From: Bryobacter aggregatus MPL3
GTDB lineage: Bacteria; Acidobacteriota; Terriglobia; Bryobacterales; Bryobacteraceae
Direction: 5' to 3'
NCBI RefSeq assembly: GCF_000702445.1
Contig: NZ_JNIF01000004.1
Location: 62,001 to 126,000, forward strand
Length of the DNA: 64,000 nucleotides
Part shown: positions 1 through 7,452 of the stretch, piece by piece
Numbering within the stretch: the first letter of the stretch is position 1
Layout: each line of letters opens with the position of its first letter
Notes under the pieces: model-generated
What the model was told of the DNA's origin: nothing
Databases searched by the model: none
The model's input: the letters and a program-made list of their open reading frames with translations, nothing else
Program-made: the position numbers and the translations under genes

Positions 1-2
1 TA

Positions 3-197
3 GGCAACGGCACGCGGACTTGGCCTTATCTGCCGAAAGCCTACGATTTCAAAGACGGCAAGCTGTGGCCAAACGACCGGCCCGGACTGGGTGTTCAGGT
101 GGACGTGAGCAAGATGTCTAGAATCGGGGAGTACACCACGTATCGCGCCGGGATGTTGCTCAACCAGCGTCCGGACGGATCGTTCACCAACTGGTAG
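3..197 (+). CDS. Enolase-superfamily (mandelate racemase/muconate lactonizing-like) enzyme, C-terminal fragment
   Basis: The reading frame is open from the window edge and stops at TAG 195-197, giving the last 64 residues of a protein whose start lies outside the window. The tail contains WPNDRPGLGVQVDV. In mandelate racemase/muconate lactonizing enzymes, often sugar-acid dehydratases, a 'RPGLG(V/I)xxD' segment of this kind closes the C-terminal domain. The catalytic barrel and its metal ligands are not in the window, so the substrate cannot be inferred. The family is known; membership here is inferred from the short tail only. The gene stops 20 bases before the distal copy of the tRNA-Gln 3' end and so marks the chromosomal flank of the inserted element. 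Confidence 0.6.
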   Translation, partial: GNGTRTWPYLPKAYDFKDGKLWPNDRPGLGVQVDVSKMSRIGEYTTYRAGMLLNQRPDGSFTNW

Positions 198-216
198 CCG
201 CTCAGCGCAAACTTGT

Positions 217-246
217 GTGGCTCCCCGACATGGATTCGAACCACGA
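217..246. repeat. Distal attachment-site copy (tRNA-Gln 3' end)
   Basis: These 30 bases are identical, in the same orientation, to 4353-4382, which is the CCA end, acceptor strand and T-arm of the tRNA-Gln gene. No cloverleaf can form from this copy because the sequence diverges at 247, so it is not a tRNA gene. It is the expected att core left at the far end of an island integrated at a tRNA 3' end. Confidence 0.85.
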
Positions 247-327
247 ACTTGACAGGATTTTGAAGGCTCAGAAGTTGTTGATTCTACAAAGTCACTGAAG
301 TCGTCAAAAGCAGCAAAAGCAGTGTCT

Positions 328-348
328 CGGTACAAAATCGGTACAAAT
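328..348. repeat. GTACA double repeat near left island end
   Basis: The segment contains GTACAAAATCGGTACAAAT, two direct GTACA units 11 bases apart. A nearly identical segment in the same orientation lies at 4295-4312 near the other end; over the shared 18 bases only one position differs. Paired short repeats just inside att cores are typical of integrase arm-type sites, but this role is inferred. Confidence 0.5.
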
Positions 349-362
349 CTTTGGAGCCTGCG

Positions 363-1328
363 CTAGTACGACATGTACGGTTTCATCACGTCACCGAAAG
401 ATGCTGCCCCGGATTCGAGTTCCTGCATTGACTGGTCAATCTGTGCCGCATCGGGCAACCCGGAGACGGTGATCTTCGCGGAAAAACTCAGCCGCTTCCC
501 GACGGTTCGCAGCATTTCGTTCAGTTGCGACACAAGGGACTCGCGAATCTCGAGCTTGAACCTCTCGAAGCGCAAAAACCGCTGAACGAAATAGAACTCC
601 GTCATTTCGTTCGGAAAAGAGTTGCGAGCATTCCAACCTGCCTCTCGCGTCGCTTGCGCGATGGCGATGTTGTGCCATTTTTTCCATTCCTGAAACTCAA
701 AGCCGATATCGCGGACAGGGTTGCCCGGCACCGGCATCCCGAATTTGGGATACATGTCGCGCCCAAGGTTTTCCAAATCCGCCATCATCGGCACGAAATA
801 CCGTTCGATCGTCGGCGGCAGCCGAAGCTGCAAGACCGCGTCCGCCGGCAGATGAATTTGAGACTGCCCTTTGATTCGCTCCGCATACGCGGGCGGAACG
901 GTCTGGACCCAACCGTCGCGCTGGCGCTTCAGGGTCCAGGGGAGGATGAAGGACAGGCCGAATGTCACGAGCTTTTCCGTCTCGGGATCGCTGAAATAGA
1001 CGATCTCGTAAGTCGCTTCGCGGCAAGCGAGGACAGTTTGCGTAGCCTCGCGCAGGAAATTCCGAACAGAGTCCGAGAGGTCTGGCCGGTATCCCTCACG
1101 GTCAAGTCCTTCACCGATCAAGTATTCAAGTTCGGGGTTTTCGGGTTCAAGCGTAATCGCGAACTTCGAGCTGTCTCCGTAGGGCACCAGGCCGTTTGCG
1201 GCATCTTCGACGAGCATGCGGCTGTAGTGCGTGTCGCCGTACTCCTTCGGTGGCCGCGTTCCCGCGATATCCGAGAACATATGAACCGAATGCTGTAGCC
1301 GCTTTAATTCCCGCTTGTGTCTGTTCAT
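363..1328 (-). CDS. Unrecognised 321-residue protein, second gene of the island operon
   Basis: I do not recognise this protein. It starts at ATG 1326-1328, whose first bases overlap the TGA of the 914-residue membrane protein gene (ATGA), so the two are very probably translationally coupled. There is no signal peptide and no convincing membrane helix; the composition is that of a soluble, mixed alpha/beta protein. The N-terminus is basic (MNRHKRELKRL). The middle has beta-like segments such as YEIVYFSDPETEKLV, and about residues 205-280 are rich in aromatic and charged helices (FQEWKKWHNIAIAQ). No nuclease, ATPase, methyltransferase or recombinase motif is visible. The context, a two-gene cargo of a tRNA island, suggests an accessory function such as defence, but that is speculation. 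Confidence 0.75.
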   Translation of the reverse strand: MNRHKRELKRLQHSVHMFSDIAGTRPPKEYGDTHYSRMLVEDAANGLVPYGDSSKFAITLEPENPELEYLIGEGLDREGYRPDLSDSVRNFLREATQTVLACREATYEIVYFSDPETEKLVTFGLSFILPWTLKRQRDGWVQTVPPAYAERIKGQSQIHLPADAVLQLRLPPTIERYFVPMMADLENLGRDMYPKFGMPVPGNPVRDIGFEFQEWKKWHNIAIAQATREAGWNARNSFPNEMTEFYFVQRFLRFERFKLEIRESLVSQLNEMLRTVGKRLSFSAKITVSGLPDAAQIDQSMQELESGAASFGDVMKPYMSY

Positions 1329-4069
1329 TCATCCGCCTCGCCGCCGGTTTGGCCGCCGCGCTTTTGCTCGCGCTCGTAGGAATCGGCAAAGCTTTCTGTC
1401 CGCCTCGGCAATACCGGGTCTTTCGTGAAGGGCTGCTTGAGGAGATACACGGTCAGAAACACGTCGGACAGATCGGAAAACATGCCGCCGCGAAGCAAGG
1501 ACCGGACAATTGGGCTCTTGTGCTGATTCTGAGGGCGGCCGTTCCAGGGCAGTCCGCCATACCAGTCTTCACGCAAGCCGCGCCGGCGCATATCGTGCTC
1601 AAAATGCTGTTTCCAGCTTGTTCTCTGTATCGCTCCCGGATTGAGCCCGAGACTCTCGGTCCTAAACTTCATGACGGTGAGCAGCCATGTCACAACATCC
1701 TGGGGATCTTTCACATTCGCAAAGTAGGTGTCCCAAGCCGCTTTGACCGTTTTCCAGGTGTCCTTCGGACCCAGCTCGGAATAGATGATTGCGTAGCCTG
1801 AAAGTTCCATCAGGTTTTCAATCGGCTCGGTGCTGAAGATGATGTTGGTACGCACCGGTTGTTCCTTGAGCTCGTCTCTCAGGCGGTCATAGGCCGCAAG
1901 GCTGGCCTGAAAAAGCGACGGAAACATCTTTGCGACCTGCTCGTCGCGGTCGAATGCGATCGCATCGAAACATGCCTTCGTCGATGCGCCCAGCGCGTGC
2001 CCGAAGAAATCCGGCAACGCCGCGCGCTTTTGAAGGCGCGAAAGTGGCACCAAGAGCTTCGCCGTAGCGATTTCAATGCGTTCTTCGAGCTTGGAAAGCC
2101 GGACTGCGACCGCGTCCCAATCGATGCCCGGCCACTCGCCCTCCGTGTGACCGCGCCATTCCATCCATTTCTTGTGCGACGCTTTGAGCTGTCCAAGGTT
2201 GTGCTGGAACTTACTGCAGCCTTCCAATGCCCTGCTGCTGAGCGAGGCGGCGGCAAGCCAGCATTGCTCCGTTATCAAGGCATCGAGGTCGCCCCCAAAA
2301 CTCGCCTCAAAAAGCGCGACCACGGAGTCAAGCGATTCCTTATACCATCTGCAATAGGCAAACGCCGCGCGCTGGCGCAAATACCACGGCGCGGTTATGC
2401 GCGTTCCCTCGACACGGCGCTCGAAATCGATCTCGGAGCGGAGCCGTTCAAGAGCCGTGATAACCGTTCTCGGTGCGTTCAGCTTGTAGATCCCGTCGCC
2501 CGCCAGCCAGTCCGGCCCCGACAACGCCATGCGCAAACGTTCGCTGCTCTCGTCACTGACGCTATTCGCGAAAGAGAGAAGCAGACGGATTGCGCCGAGT
2601 GCATAGCACTCTACTGTCCCCAGGCGTTGGACGAGGTCGTTTTCCTCCTGTCCCAGCGCGTCATCGTGGCCTTTGGTCTTTCTGGCTTCGCTCCTGAAAA
2701 ACGGAGCCCAGGCACCTGCGAATTCCACGGCTTCGCTCACCAGCATGCATCCGGCCAGCCGCCCGATCGCTTCCGCTGCGGAAAGGCTGACCTGCGCCGC
2801 CTGCTCAAGATGATTGCCTTGCAGAAGGGCGTTGTAGGCGAACCAGAATGTTTCGCTCGTTTCTTTCTCAAACCAGATCGCGTCAGGAACCTCTTTGGGC
2901 TGCAACGTCGTTCCCGTGTTCAACGCGACGCTCGTCTCGGTAAAGTCCGTCGTCAGCCAGTTCTTGTGCGCGTACTGCCTGCGAAACCAGTAGCTGTCGC
3001 TGGCAAGAAGATGTTTCCGCCTGCCGTAATAGGCCCAGATGGCGAGGAGATTTTGGGCAAGATAGGGGAGCGTGTACTGGCGTGAAACCGCATCCTGTGC
3101 GGCCACCCGCACCACGCTTTCGTACGAATTCAGGAGCGATCCTGCCTGCTTCTGGTAAAAGGCCTGGAACGATTGCTGGCGGCTGAATACATGCAACGTC
3201 GTCGCGCGATTGATCGAACTGACGAGTTCGGAACCGAGCTGCCTGACGAGCGATGCGGGATCGAAAAACTCGAACGCCCGGCGTCCGAGCAGCACGAAAC
3301 TCAAGATCGTCGCCACGCCGAGGATTGTCACCAGGACCAAATTCAGGAGCCCGGTCTGAATTCCGATGCTCTGCCCGGCGAGCAGCAGCGTTGCGACCGC
3401 CCCGAACAGGGCGACCAGCTTGATGTACTGGTTGCCGAGCTTGTCGGTGAACATCAGTTCGCGAACATTCGGCGGCACATTTGAATAACGTGCGCTGATA
3501 AGCGTTCCGACGGCCGCAAAGTAGAGTCCCAGGAAGACGCCGGCAATCTGGGCCAGGGTGCTAAGCAAAGATGCGGCCGCGCCGGTGTCGAGATGGAAGA
3601 CTTTCAGGCTTTCGTAGACGTGCGCGAGCCACGGCCATTTTGAAATATACGCTGTCGTGGAAAGAAAGAACGTCTTGAAGAGAACTTCGATCCATCCAAC
3701 GCCGAAAACGAGAACGAGAGCCACCGCCAAGGACCAGGCGATCGATCGCAGGATGACGGAAATCATCTGGACCGACTCGCGCGTGGAGCGAGCCTTCGTT
3801 CCTACTGCGTGCCCCGTGCGCAGCAGCCGGAACGAAAGCAGGTGCAGGCCTTTGCGCAGTAGCCAATAGGCTGGAAGATGTTGCCAGATCGCGCGGCTCT
3901 GAACGGGCCGGTTCAGGCGCAACAGGCCCGCGACCGCCCGTTTCCAGTCCGGTGTCTTTGGCTCCTCATCCATCATGGCTGTTCGATTCGATTCTTCAGG
4001 GTTAAGCACTAGATTAGTGGTGCGCGGGCGCGGCAGCAAGTTGTTCCTGATCGATGGCGGCTTCGCCAC
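1325..4069 (-). CDS. Unrecognised 914-residue membrane protein, first gene of the island operon
   Basis: This is a long intact frame with no family I can name. Four hydrophobic segments lie in the N-terminal third, at about residues 108-130, 164-190, 216-234 and 238-260. They are followed by about 650 mostly helical, soluble residues with many Trp, Arg and Glu and no visible catalytic motif. The start is uncertain: the longest form begins at GTG 4069 without a well-placed ribosome site, and two adjacent ATG codons at residues 32-33 (ATG at 3974-3976) are good alternatives that leave all helices intact. The stop overlaps the start of the 321-residue gene by four bases. An inner-membrane protein with a large cytoplasmic domain is inferred. 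Together with its partner it makes up the whole visible cargo of the island. Confidence 0.75.
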   Translation of the reverse strand: MAKPPSIRNNLLPRPRTTNLVLNPEESNRTAMMDEEPKTPDWKRAVAGLLRLNRPVQSRAIWQHLPAYWLLRKGLHLLSFRLLRTGHAVGTKARSTRESVQMISVILRSIAWSLAVALVLVFGVGWIEVLFKTFFLSTTAYISKWPWLAHVYESLKVFHLDTGAAASLLSTLAQIAGVFLGLYFAAVGTLISARYSNVPPNVRELMFTDKLGNQYIKLVALFGAVATLLLAGQSIGIQTGLLNLVLVTILGVATILSFVLLGRRAFEFFDPASLVRQLGSELVSSINRATTLHVFSRQQSFQAFYQKQAGSLLNSYESVVRVAAQDAVSRQYTLPYLAQNLLAIWAYYGRRKHLLASDSYWFRRQYAHKNWLTTDFTETSVALNTGTTLQPKEVPDAIWFEKETSETFWFAYNALLQGNHLEQAAQVSLSAAEAIGRLAGCMLVSEAVEFAGAWAPFFRSEARKTKGHDDALGQEENDLVQRLGTVECYALGAIRLLLSFANSVSDESSERLRMALSGPDWLAGDGIYKLNAPRTVITALERLRSEIDFERRVEGTRITAPWYLRQRAAFAYCRWYKESLDSVVALFEASFGGDLDALITEQCWLAAASLSSRALEGCSKFQHNLGQLKASHKKWMEWRGHTEGEWPGIDWDAVAVRLSKLEERIEIATAKLLVPLSRLQKRAALPDFFGHALGASTKACFDAIAFDRDEQVAKMFPSLFQASLAAYDRLRDELKEQPVRTNIIFSTEPIENLMELSGYAIIYSELGPKDTWKTVKAAWDTYFANVKDPQDVVTWLLTVMKFRTESLGLNPGAIQRTSWKQHFEHDMRRRGLREDWYGGLPWNGRPQNQHKSPIVRSLLRGGMFSDLSDVFLTVYLLKQPFTKDPVLPRRTESFADSYEREQKRGGQTGGEADE

Positions 4070-4294
4070 CCTGTTTTGCGCGTTCAGACGAGTTTGCCGA
4101 GGCCCTCAAAGGGCGTTACCGTTTAGGGCCGAAGCCTTCATTTTCGGGTTCGCAGTGGCTTCCGCATTGTCTGGGAAGCCTTCTTGTGATGACTGCGCTT
4201 TCGGGAGCATAGGTCCTAATTCCAAACTTCGAATCCATGCTCAGCGTTCTTCTCGTGCAGCATCAATGATTTCGGACCCGGGGCCTAGTTACGT

Positions 4295-4312
4295 CGGTAC
4301 AAAATCCGTACA
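4295..4312. repeat. GTACA double repeat near right island end
   Basis: The sequence CGGTACAAAATCCGTACA matches the left-end repeat at 328-348 at all but one of 18 positions and has the same orientation. It lies 40 bases inside the tRNA-proximal att core. A recombinase or excisionase binding site is a plausible reading, not proven. Confidence 0.5.
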
Positions 4313-4352
4313 GTGGGACGGCGACTCTCTTCTAAATTGTTGAGGCTAAAGA

Positions 4353-4382
4353 GTGGCTCCCCGACATGGATTCGAACCACGA
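4353..4382. repeat. Proximal attachment-site copy within tRNA-Gln
   Basis: These 30 bases cover the 3' end of the tRNA-Gln gene plus one base beyond CCA and are repeated exactly at 217-246. Integration restored the tRNA gene, which keeps a complete cloverleaf. Confidence 0.85.
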
Positions 4383-4427
4383 TTCACGGCGTCAAAGGCC
4401 GCTGTCCTACCATTAGACGATCGGGGA
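4354..4427 (-). tRNA. tRNA-Gln (anticodon UUG)
   Basis: Read on the minus strand, the gene begins TCCCCGATCGTCTAATGG and ends GTCGGGGAGCCA. The 7-bp acceptor stem TCCCCGA/TCGGGGA pairs perfectly. The D-arm has GTC...GAC, the anticodon arm is GCGGC-CTTTGAC-GCCGT with anticodon TTG in the 7-base loop, and the T-loop TTCGAATC is canonical. CCA is encoded at 4354-4356. Total length is 74. The 3' end is the integration target of the neighbouring island. The kinase gene stops only 24 bases upstream on the same strand. Confidence 0.95.
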
Positions 4428-4450
4428 GTGACGATTCTTAGTTTACCAAA

Positions 4451-6736
4451 TCAGTGCCCGGTGAGGCCCTTTAAACGAAGAATCTCCTGCTCTTCTTGTG
4501 GCTTCCAGCCTGCCAATCGTCCGTAGCTGTTCCAGCGTGAGAGCGCTTCTTCAAAAGACTCCCTGGCCGCTTCGCTCTTTCGCTGCTTCAAATACAACTC
4601 ACCCCGCACCGTGAGCGCTTGTGCAAGTTGCTTGTGATATTCCGCCTTGGGCTCCGGTTTCAAGAGCAGCTTGCGGAGCATCTCGATTGCGCGTGCGGTT
4701 TCTTCGAGTGCCGGCCCTTCTCCTTGCATCTGCGCTGTCCGGATGAGGTTGTCGGCCAGTCCCGATAGTACTTCATCGTTCCCAGCTTCTTTCTTTGCCG
4801 CCTGCTCCAGCAGAAGCCGCGCTTCCCGATAGCTTGCCAGGGCCTGACCCGCCTGTTTCGAGCGCGCCAGCGTCTCGCCCAGTCCATTCAATGTCTTTGC
4901 CAGATCGATGAGTGGCGTGACCTCGCTTTCCGGGTCTTGAACGTGCGGACGCAGTACCGCCTCTGCTGTCCGAAACACATTCAGCGCTTCCACCAGATCC
5001 CCCAGCGACAGCGCTTTGTTCCCGACCTGATTGGCGGAACGTGCATAATCTGCCGCTTTGTTGCGATCCTTTTTGTCTGCCGCATAGATCACGCCGAACT
5101 GCTGCATGGCTGAGCGCGCCAGTGGCATCGACGCGGCTTGCTCTCCGGCGGCAAACAACAGGTCGGAAAGGGCGGCATCGGCTGCTGCTTTGGCCTTCAA
5201 GAGATCGGGTTGCGTGGAACTGATGCTGACGAATTTCTCTTTCCAGGCCTGCGCGACACGGATGGCCTCTTGATAGTCGCGTGCATCGTTCAGCAGTTCC
5301 GAGAGCATACGGGCAGACTTCGCGTATTCCAGCAACGCGGCATCGGTCAAATTCTCTGTGGTGATGAGCTTGGCCGTGAGCTCATAGGCCTTGCGTGCCG
5401 ATTGGATGGCTGCACCCCGATTGCCCCCAAGTGCCACACTCCCTTTCCGTTCTACTTCGGCCATGCGGAGATAGGCCTTTGCGAGTTCTCCGACCACCTC
5501 GGGCTTGTCGGCATTCTTGGCCAGCATGTCGTCGAGATAAGCCTTCGCACTTTCCACTGAGGAAGCTTGGACCTTTGATTCGGCGACGACGGGCTTACGG
5601 CTGTTCTGCGTCTGCGAGCGTCCGCGCTGCAGCACCGCGACACTCGCTGTTCCAAGAACGGCAACGAGCAGGGTGGTGGTGATCCAGTACTGCCGCAGGA
5701 TCTTTAACGCAAAGGATGCGGCATTCTCAGTGATTGGCCGGACGGCACGGCATTCGAGATAAGCTTCGATGTCTTTGCCCATGGACATGACATCGGGGTA
5801 ACGCGCCTCACGATTCTTCTCAGTCGCCTTGGCGATGATGTAGTTGAGGTCGGCTCCAATCCCTTCGATCTGCGGCAGAATCCTCTCACAGATGGCCCGG
5901 CCCCGCTCTATCACGTTGTCCGTGGGCGGGCCGTATGGCTGCTCGCCCGAGAGCAGTTCGTAGAGAATGACGCCGAGGGTATAAACGTCTGTTGCTGGAG
6001 TGATCGCAGTGCCGCGAATCTGTTCGGGCGCCAGATAGGCCAGACTTGCGACCTCTAAATTCTGCTGCGTGCCAATCGGATCTCCACCTTTCGCGAAGAC
6101 ACGGGCCAGCCCAAAGTCGATGAGGCGGGGCGTCTGTTCCCGGCCCACCAGGATGTTGGCAGGCTTCAGATCGCCATGTAAAATCTCCCGTTGATGGGCA
6201 TAGCCCACTGCAGAAAGCACCCGCAAAAAGACCGTCAGCTTCTCCCGTGTGCCGAAAGTCTGGAGCGCTTCCGTGATCGGCTTTCCGCTTTCAAACTCGG
6301 AGACTACAAAAGGACGGCCTGCCACAACCCATCCGGAATCGAGGACGCGTGCGATGCCGTTATCGTAAAGCATCGCCAGTTCCCGCATGTCCTGCACAAA
6401 CTGCTGCTGTGCGGTTGCGCCATCGAGCAGGATGCGGCTGGCCTTGAAGCACACCATGCGGTCCAGCGAACCGTCCGCTCGCTCTGCCAGATAATCCGTA
6501 CCCAGGCCGTCGCTGGCAAGGGGAAGGATCAGCCGCCAGATGGAGATCTCCTCGGGCAACTCCTCTGCGTCCGTCGAGGAATGAGACCGTACGAGACGAA
6601 GTACCCGCCGCGCGTATCCGTGGAGTTCCCGGTCGAGACCCAACTCCCGATCGAGAACTTCCTCGTCCTCCCCGCGTGCCTGATCGAGGGCTGCGGCGAA
6701 TCGGGGCTGGATCTGATACCACTGGCTCGTCGTCAT
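4451..6736 (-). CDS. Membrane Ser/Thr protein kinase with C-terminal TPR-like region
   Basis: This 761-residue protein has a Hanks-type kinase domain at about residues 60-330. The ATP-binding Lys is probably K98 (RMVCFKAS). The catalytic loop reads HGDLKPANIL at 187-196, metal-binding DFG is at 207-209, and the activation segment ends APE at 236-238, followed by DVYTLGVILYELLSGEQPYG. The glycine-rich loop is degenerate. The catalytic loop is HGD rather than HRD, so the usual Arg before the catalytic Asp is absent. A single membrane helix lies at about 352-370 (TTLLVAVLGTASVAVL). The remaining 390 residues are helical repeats of TPR type, probably outside the cytoplasm. The kinase domain therefore faces the cytoplasm and the repeats may sense or bind partners. 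Two small membrane proteins lie just upstream on the same strand and may be co-transcribed. The family is certain; the substrates are unknown. Confidence 0.92.
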   Translation of the reverse strand: MTTSQWYQIQPRFAAALDQARGEDEEVLDRELGLDRELHGYARRVLRLVRSHSSTDAEELPEEISIWRLILPLASDGLGTDYLAERADGSLDRMVCFKASRILLDGATAQQQFVQDMRELAMLYDNGIARVLDSGWVVAGRPFVVSEFESGKPITEALQTFGTREKLTVFLRVLSAVGYAHQREILHGDLKPANILVGREQTPRLIDFGLARVFAKGGDPIGTQQNLEVASLAYLAPEQIRGTAITPATDVYTLGVILYELLSGEQPYGPPTDNVIERGRAICERILPQIEGIGADLNYIIAKATEKNREARYPDVMSMGKDIEAYLECRAVRPITENAASFALKILRQYWITTTLLVAVLGTASVAVLQRGRSQTQNSRKPVVAESKVQASSVESAKAYLDDMLAKNADKPEVVGELAKAYLRMAEVERKGSVALGGNRGAAIQSARKAYELTAKLITTENLTDAALLEYAKSARMLSELLNDARDYQEAIRVAQAWKEKFVSISSTQPDLLKAKAAADAALSDLLFAAGEQAASMPLARSAMQQFGVIYAADKKDRNKAADYARSANQVGNKALSLGDLVEALNVFRTAEAVLRPHVQDPESEVTPLIDLAKTLNGLGETLARSKQAGQALASYREARLLLEQAAKKEAGNDEVLSGLADNLIRTAQMQGEGPALEETARAIEMLRKLLLKPEPKAEYHKQLAQALTVRGELYLKQRKSEAARESFEEALSRWNSYGRLAGWKPQEEQEILRLKGLTGH

Positions 6737-6847
6737 CGATGGACTCGTACTTCCTGGAAACGCCTGAAATCTAAGTTCGGCAGCTTCGCGGAAAAGTCTT
6801 ACATCCGGGGACGAAATAGTGGGGCACGGTGGTCTTACGATTCTTGA

Positions 6848-7141
6848 CTAACTTGTAGGTGGGGCGCCTCCGCTCTCATCTGCATCGGTTTGATCCTGGC
6901 GTGCTGCTTCCGTTTCGAGCAGATACAATTTTGCCGGCTCGTAGATAGCCTGAACTTCAATTGCCATCCTGGCCAGCGCACGGTCGACGCCGCGGGTTGC
7001 TTCTTCATTTGGGATGAGGATCCAATCGCGATAGTCCATCCACAACAACATGCGATTGAGTCCCCAGGCGAGAGCGCGGGCAAATGCAAATAGCATGAGC
7101 AGCCCGGCCAAGAAGCCGAGCGGGTTCTGAAACAGAGACAT
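6848..7141 (-). CDS. Small single-helix membrane protein of unknown function
   Basis: The gene encodes 97 residues with one hydrophobic segment at about 8-28 (FLAGLLMLFAFARALAWGL), followed by a charged, mostly helical tail ending in Asp/Glu/Ser-rich sequence. A strong ribosome site (AAAGGAG, 8 bases before ATG) supports the start at 7141. It lies between another small membrane protein (35 bases upstream) and the kinase gene (111 bases downstream) on the same strand, so an accessory role near the kinase is possible. I do not recognise the family. Confidence 0.6.
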   Translation of the reverse strand: MSLFQNPLGFLAGLLMLFAFARALAWGLNRMLLWMDYRDWILIPNEEATRGVDRALARMAIEVQAIYEPAKLYLLETEAARQDQTDADESGGAPPTS

Positions 7142-7176
7142 TCAGTCTCTCCTTTCTTCCGATGTCAGGGGCTGAG

Positions 7177-7368
7177 TTAGAAAGAAAGGGCGGGTGGTGG
7201 GCGGGGATGATTGTTGCGGAGAGTAGGTGGGTGGGATTCCTGCCGTGGCGCTTCGGGCGCAAGAGGCTCGAGAGGCTGTAGCTCACAACGGAAGGAGGGC
7301 TGGAAGGCGATCAAGTATCGCAGCAGATTCGAGATGAAGAAGAACCAGAGGATCCAGCCAAAACTCAT
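7177..7368 (-). CDS. Small membrane protein of unknown function (63 residues)
   Basis: From ATG 7366-7368 the frame encodes MSFGWILWFFFISNLLRYL and a Pro-rich hydrophilic tail, with one membrane helix near the N-terminus. A longer form from TTG 7408-7410 is possible, but that start sits inside the gnd terminator hairpin, so I chose the internal ATG. No clear ribosome site precedes it. The gene is short and its status rests on its membrane-like N-terminus and its position before the 97-residue gene. Confidence 0.4.
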   Translation of the reverse strand: MSFGWILWFFFISNLLRYLIAFQPSFRCELQPLEPLAPEAPRQESHPPTLRNNHPRPPPALSF

Positions 7369-7399
7369 CGTGCCAATGATAGCGGATCTGGTGGCATAG

Positions 7400-7434
7400 A
7401 AAAAGGCCAAGACCCTTGCGGGGCCCTGGCCTTT
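7400..7434 (-). terminator. Rho-independent terminator of gnd
   Basis: Read on the minus strand, AAAGGCCA and TGGCCTTT pair as an 8-bp stem around a GC-rich loop and end in a TTTTT run at 7400-7404. The hairpin begins 18 bases after the gnd stop codon. Confidence 0.75.
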
Positions 7435-7452
7435 GAGTTCGATGAAAGTGAC

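Larger units (their letters stand above)
217..4382. mobile_element. tRNA-Gln-integrated mini-island without integrase
   Basis: A 30-bp perfect direct repeat made of the 3' end of tRNA-Gln bounds this segment (217-246 and 4353-4382). The intact tRNA is at the right end and only its 3' fragment at the left, which is the footprint left by a tyrosine-recombinase element inserting at a tRNA 3' end. Near each end lies a same-orientation copy of CGGTACAAAATC followed by a second GTACA, which could be recombinase or excisionase arm sites. The only convincing genes inside are the two overlapping minus-strand genes at 363-4069. I see no integrase, excisionase or replication gene, so the element is either non-autonomous (mobilised in trans) or a decayed remnant. 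Boundaries are seen; mobility is inferred. Confidence 0.75.

Noticed and set aside
217-300. A second tRNA gene at the left island end
   Set aside because: Only the 30 bases of the tRNA 3' end are present; no acceptor partner, D-arm or anticodon arm can be formed.
363-1328. Phage portal-like protein
   Set aside because: A weak resemblance in a few beta segments is not enough; no other phage structural gene is present.
3975-4343. A 122-codon plus-strand frame in the island's right end, as a possible integrase remnant
   Set aside because: No recombinase motif is seen, and it overlaps the start of the 914-residue gene; nothing supports it.
7369-7410. TTG start of the 77-residue form of the small membrane protein
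   Set aside because: It lies inside the gnd terminator hairpin; an internal ATG at 7368 is more likely.
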